This document shows positions 61,691 to 64,000 of a stretch of DNA of 64,000 nucleotides, piece by piece (within the stretch, counting starts at the first letter, position 1; each line of letters begins with the position of its first letter). Below the pieces are notes generated by a model. It worked only from the letters and a program-made list of their open reading frames with translations, was not told the DNA's origin and searched no databases. This DNA is from Pseudobdellovibrio exovorus JSS (GTDB taxonomy: Bacteria; Bdellovibrionota; Bdellovibrionia; Bdellovibrionales; Bdellovibrionaceae). The stretch lies in contig NC_020813.1 in NCBI RefSeq assembly GCF_000348725.1, forward strand, positions 1,178,001 through 1,242,000, read 5' to 3'. The translations under genes and the position numbers were made by a program.

Positions 61691-62887
61691 ATGCTTTTAA
61701 AAAGCCTCAACAGCTCAGGTCTCCAAGTTGCCATTAAGGCTAGTCTATTGCTGTCAGTTGTTTTCGGAACTGTCGCTACGCATGCAGCCACCTGTATGCG
61801 TATTATGGAAGACACCTATGGTCAGTTAGTTGAAGATCCGAAGGCATCCCATTCCCCAGATAAATCAAAAAATTTAAAGCAAGGGCAATTGTACCCAAGT
61901 GCTTCAAGTACAGATAGATTTATTAATGTTTTGATAGGTCGTGACACTTATCGAGTTCCTAAAAGTTCTGCGCGCGCTATTCGTCTTCGAAGTTGTATAT
62001 TGCAACCGGTCTGTTTAGTGACAAACACAGATGGCATAGCGGTAAAAAGTACGGAAAAGTCGGCAGAGGATCCAAATAATGGTAATAGTTTCCGCGCGGG
62101 AAGAAAGTTTCCCGCAATTGCGATGAAGCAAGTGGATGGAGAAAGATTTTTTCTTGTGGGAATGGACGGAGACTACTATTGGCTTAAGGGACAGTACGCG
62201 GCCATGAACATCAATAAAACCTGTGAAGAAGTTGCCGGAGTGGATGCTGGAGCACAAACTTCTGGTAGAGGAAAGTATTCTTTTGGTTTTGAAGTGGGTA
62301 TGGGAAGTGGTTACAAGTCTGATGCTTACGGAGGGTTTATAACCCCAGTTCCAGATCCTAATAATGTCGGGCCGTTATCAAATCCTGTGATCACAGAGGT
62401 AAAAAAAGGAAAAGGTCTTATTATTGGGCCGTTGCTTGATGTGCACTTCAGTGAAGATTTTAAAATTAAATTCGGAGCTCAATATCAAGAAACTAAGTAT
62501 GAATATGTGGGGAAGGAAAACCCGACAATTGCGGCGAACCCTCTTTCTTCATTGCCAGATATTAGTGGAACTATAAAAAACCAAGCTTTAGTTTTTTCAA
62601 TAGCTCCAGCGTACGAGCTAGGTAATCGCAGTCATCGTTTGGGTTTAGGTATAAATGTAAAGACTCATTACTACATCAGTAAACCAGCTAGTATTGTTTA
62701 TCGCGTGGGAACTGTCTTCAAAGGCACAGAAGTGACGACTGAAGCGGGTCCCAAGGGATTCGAGACACTTTTCTTGGGGCAACTTTACTATCAGTGGTAT
62801 GCCTCAAGCGATTCACCATTCGCGCTGCGATTGACCGGAGAAACGGATGGTTCGGTGATGACTATCGGACTTTCTGCCTTTTATTAA
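61691..62887 (+). CDS. Secreted protein with N-terminal domain and outer-membrane-barrel-like C-terminus
   Basis: The 398-residue protein has a signal peptide (ending THA, residue about 32). The N-terminal part (about 35-190) has conserved Cys (ATCMRIMED, RSCILQPVCLV, KTCEEV). The C-terminal 200 residues have alternating aromatic/hydrophobic strands with Gly turns (YSFGFEVGMGSGY, KIKFGAQYQETKYEYV, FLGQLYYQWYAS) and end with MTIGLSAFY, a typical outer-membrane-barrel last strand. Probably anchored in the outer membrane with a periplasmic or surface domain. No family recognised. Confidence 0.75.
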   Translation: MLLKSLNSSGLQVAIKASLLLSVVFGTVATHAATCMRIMEDTYGQLVEDPKASHSPDKSKNLKQGQLYPSASSTDRFINVLIGRDTYRVPKSSARAIRLRSCILQPVCLVTNTDGIAVKSTEKSAEDPNNGNSFRAGRKFPAIAMKQVDGERFFLVGMDGDYYWLKGQYAAMNINKTCEEVAGVDAGAQTSGRGKYSFGFEVGMGSGYKSDAYGGFITPVPDPNNVGPLSNPVITEVKKGKGLIIGPLLDVHFSEDFKIKFGAQYQETKYEYVGKENPTIAANPLSSLPDISGTIKNQALVFSIAPAYELGNRSHRLGLGINVKTHYYISKPASIVYRVGTVFKGTEVTTEAGPKGFETLFLGQLYYQWYASSDSPFALRLTGETDGSVMTIGLSAFY

Positions 62888-62999
62888 TTATTTTTAATCA
62901 TCAAGTGACATAAATTGTTTGTGACAGTGCTTATAATCTAGAGTGAAAAAATAAGACTTTTGTCTTCACATATCCGAAAAAATATTTTTATAATAGGTA

Positions 63000-64000
63000 A
63001 TGAAGTTAAATAAAATACACATGACGTCTATTTTGGCTGCGGCCGCTGTAATTGTTATCGCCGCGGTTTCGGTCTCTGGGAAAAAATTAGATAATTTAAA
63101 TTTGTTTAGAACTGCTGATGCTCAAGTTGAAGACATAAAAGAAGTTGAAGAGCCAGTGTTGACACTTGAACAGCGTTATCCTTATGAGTTTCCTCCGCGC
63201 TCAACATTTTATTCGCAGCTTTTAGAATTAGAAGTTCCGCGTGAGATTATTTTTCAGATGGTGCAAGTCATTCAGCCACATCAAGATTTAGGACGTTTAA
63301 AGCCAGGAACTCGTTTCCAGTTATTTTATTCTGAAGCGGAAGTTCCAGAAGTAACGGGAATTCAAATTCGCTTTACACCACAAGAAGCTCTCAAGGCGCA
63401 AAAAATTGATGGCATTTGGCAAGCGGAGCGTATTGTAAAACCAGTTGAAACAAAAGTGGTGACGTTCTCAGGAGATGTGAAGTCTTCTTTGTGGGAGTCT
63501 GCTGTTGAAGCGAAAATGGACCCTTACTTAATTGCTGAGCTAGCCGAAATTTTTGCATGGCAGATGGATTTTGCGCGCGAAGTCCGTGTAGGCGATCGAT
63601 GGAGACTTTCTGTCGAGCAAGAGTTTGTGCAAGGTGAAGCTGTGGGGTGGGGATCTATCTTAGCTGCGGAGTATGATAATGCGGGACGTATCTATGCGGC
63701 GATTTTGTTCCGTAATAATAATGAGAAGTTAGGATATTTTGCGCCGGATGGATCTAGTTTAAGACGTATGTTTTTGAAAACACCAATTCAATACGCCAGA
63801 ATTTCTTCGCGTTTTCAATCGAATCGTTTTCATCCTGTATTAAAAACAAACCGACCTCATTTGGGCGTAGATTATGCGGCTCCTACGGGAACGCCTATTC
63901 GTGCTATCGGTGATGGTGTTATCACTATGGCGGGATGGAATGGTGGCGGTGGCAATACTATTAAATTGCGCCACAATTCTATTTACGATAGTGCCTACAA
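63000..64000 (+). CDS. M23 peptidase (MepM/LytM type), 3' end outside window
   Basis: ATG at 63000 opens a frame that runs off the window after 333 codons. An N-terminal membrane anchor or signal (about residues 8-25, TSILAAAAVIVIAAVSV) is followed by two LysM/OapA-like regions and the start of an M23 domain: RISSRFQSNRFHPVL and HLGVDYAAPTGTPIRAIGDG, where His and Asp are zinc ligands. The order matches MepM-type endopeptidases that cut peptidoglycan cross-links. The catalytic HxH lies beyond the window. Confidence 0.88.
   Translation, partial: MKLNKIHMTSILAAAAVIVIAAVSVSGKKLDNLNLFRTADAQVEDIKEVEEPVLTLEQRYPYEFPPRSTFYSQLLELEVPREIIFQMVQVIQPHQDLGRLKPGTRFQLFYSEAEVPEVTGIQIRFTPQEALKAQKIDGIWQAERIVKPVETKVVTFSGDVKSSLWESAVEAKMDPYLIAELAEIFAWQMDFAREVRVGDRWRLSVEQEFVQGEAVGWGSILAAEYDNAGRIYAAILFRNNNEKLGYFAPDGSSLRRMFLKTPIQYARISSRFQSNRFHPVLKTNRPHLGVDYAAPTGTPIRAIGDGVITMAGWNGGGGNTIKLRHNSIYDSAY

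Overview
The window looks like chromosome from a Bdellovibrio-type predatory bacterium (phylum Bdellovibrionota). This is inferred from gene content and not from any database search: a TIGR02147-type regulator beside a secreted-protein gene, many small secreted and lipoprotein genes of unknown function, a large chemotaxis and two-component block, repeated M23 and SleB-type cell-wall hydrolases, and envelope proteins with a Tyr-Gln-Asn-Cys motif after the leader. Genes are dense and lie on both strands. A species cannot be named from this sequence.

Layout. (1) 1-2063: 3' part of a giant cysteine-rich repeat protein (56-residue units, 168 bp each). (2) 2123-6035: core genes: a receiver protein, a cyclic-nucleotide-binding protein, an acyl-CoA dehydrogenase, a MipA/OmpV-type porin-like protein and a small acidic protein. 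(3) 6220-6384: terminator, promoter and initiator tRNA-fMet. (4) about 6403-17782: an accessory island inserted beside tRNA-fMet. It holds a decayed ISL3-type element, a small frameshifted gene cut by that element, an HTH protein with paired 20-bp-period direct repeats upstream, a ClpX-like AAA+ ATPase, a complete tyrosine recombinase, a tightly overlapping three-gene cassette (membrane protein, nuclease-like protein, small HTH-like protein), an IS3-family element that splits a small gene, a KTSC-like protein, and a minus-strand three-gene operon (OLD-type ATPase/TOPRIM nuclease, WYL-like protein, PD-(D/E)XK protein) with a clear promoter and a long intergenic stem-loop. A second tyrosine recombinase survives only as a C-terminal fragment at the far edge. 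(5) 17851-42732: core and envelope genes: an AGE-family epimerase, M23 peptidase, BON protein, lipoproteins, MetG, an RsmB-like rRNA methyltransferase, a CE4-like deacetylase, a GT39-like transferase, an Old Yellow Enzyme, XthA, TIGR02147 regulator, SleB-like hydrolase, trypsin-like protease and YjjG-like HAD phosphatase. (6) 42775-58241: the chemotaxis and signalling block. The leftward genes are STAS-CheX, CheY, a degenerate HD-GYP protein and a haem-motif chemoreceptor; the rightward genes are CheA, CheW, a chemoreceptor, a CheR-receiver fusion, CheB, an OmpR-type regulator, a PAS histidine kinase, an ankyrin protein and a double cNMP-binding protein. (7) 58551-64000: a large coiled-coil envelope protein, an outer-membrane beta-barrel candidate and a truncated M23 peptidase.

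How it fits together. The chemotaxis genes form a nearly complete pathway: receptors, CheW, CheA, CheY, CheR/CheB adaptation and a CheX-type phosphatase. The plus-strand receptor ends in a CheR-type tethering pentapeptide and sits directly before cheR. The island is the likeliest place for undescribed biology. Two separate multi-gene cassettes there pair nuclease-like proteins with an ATPase, a regulator or a membrane partner, as defence systems do, but neither matches a named system that I recognise with certainty. Functions for both cassettes are inference.
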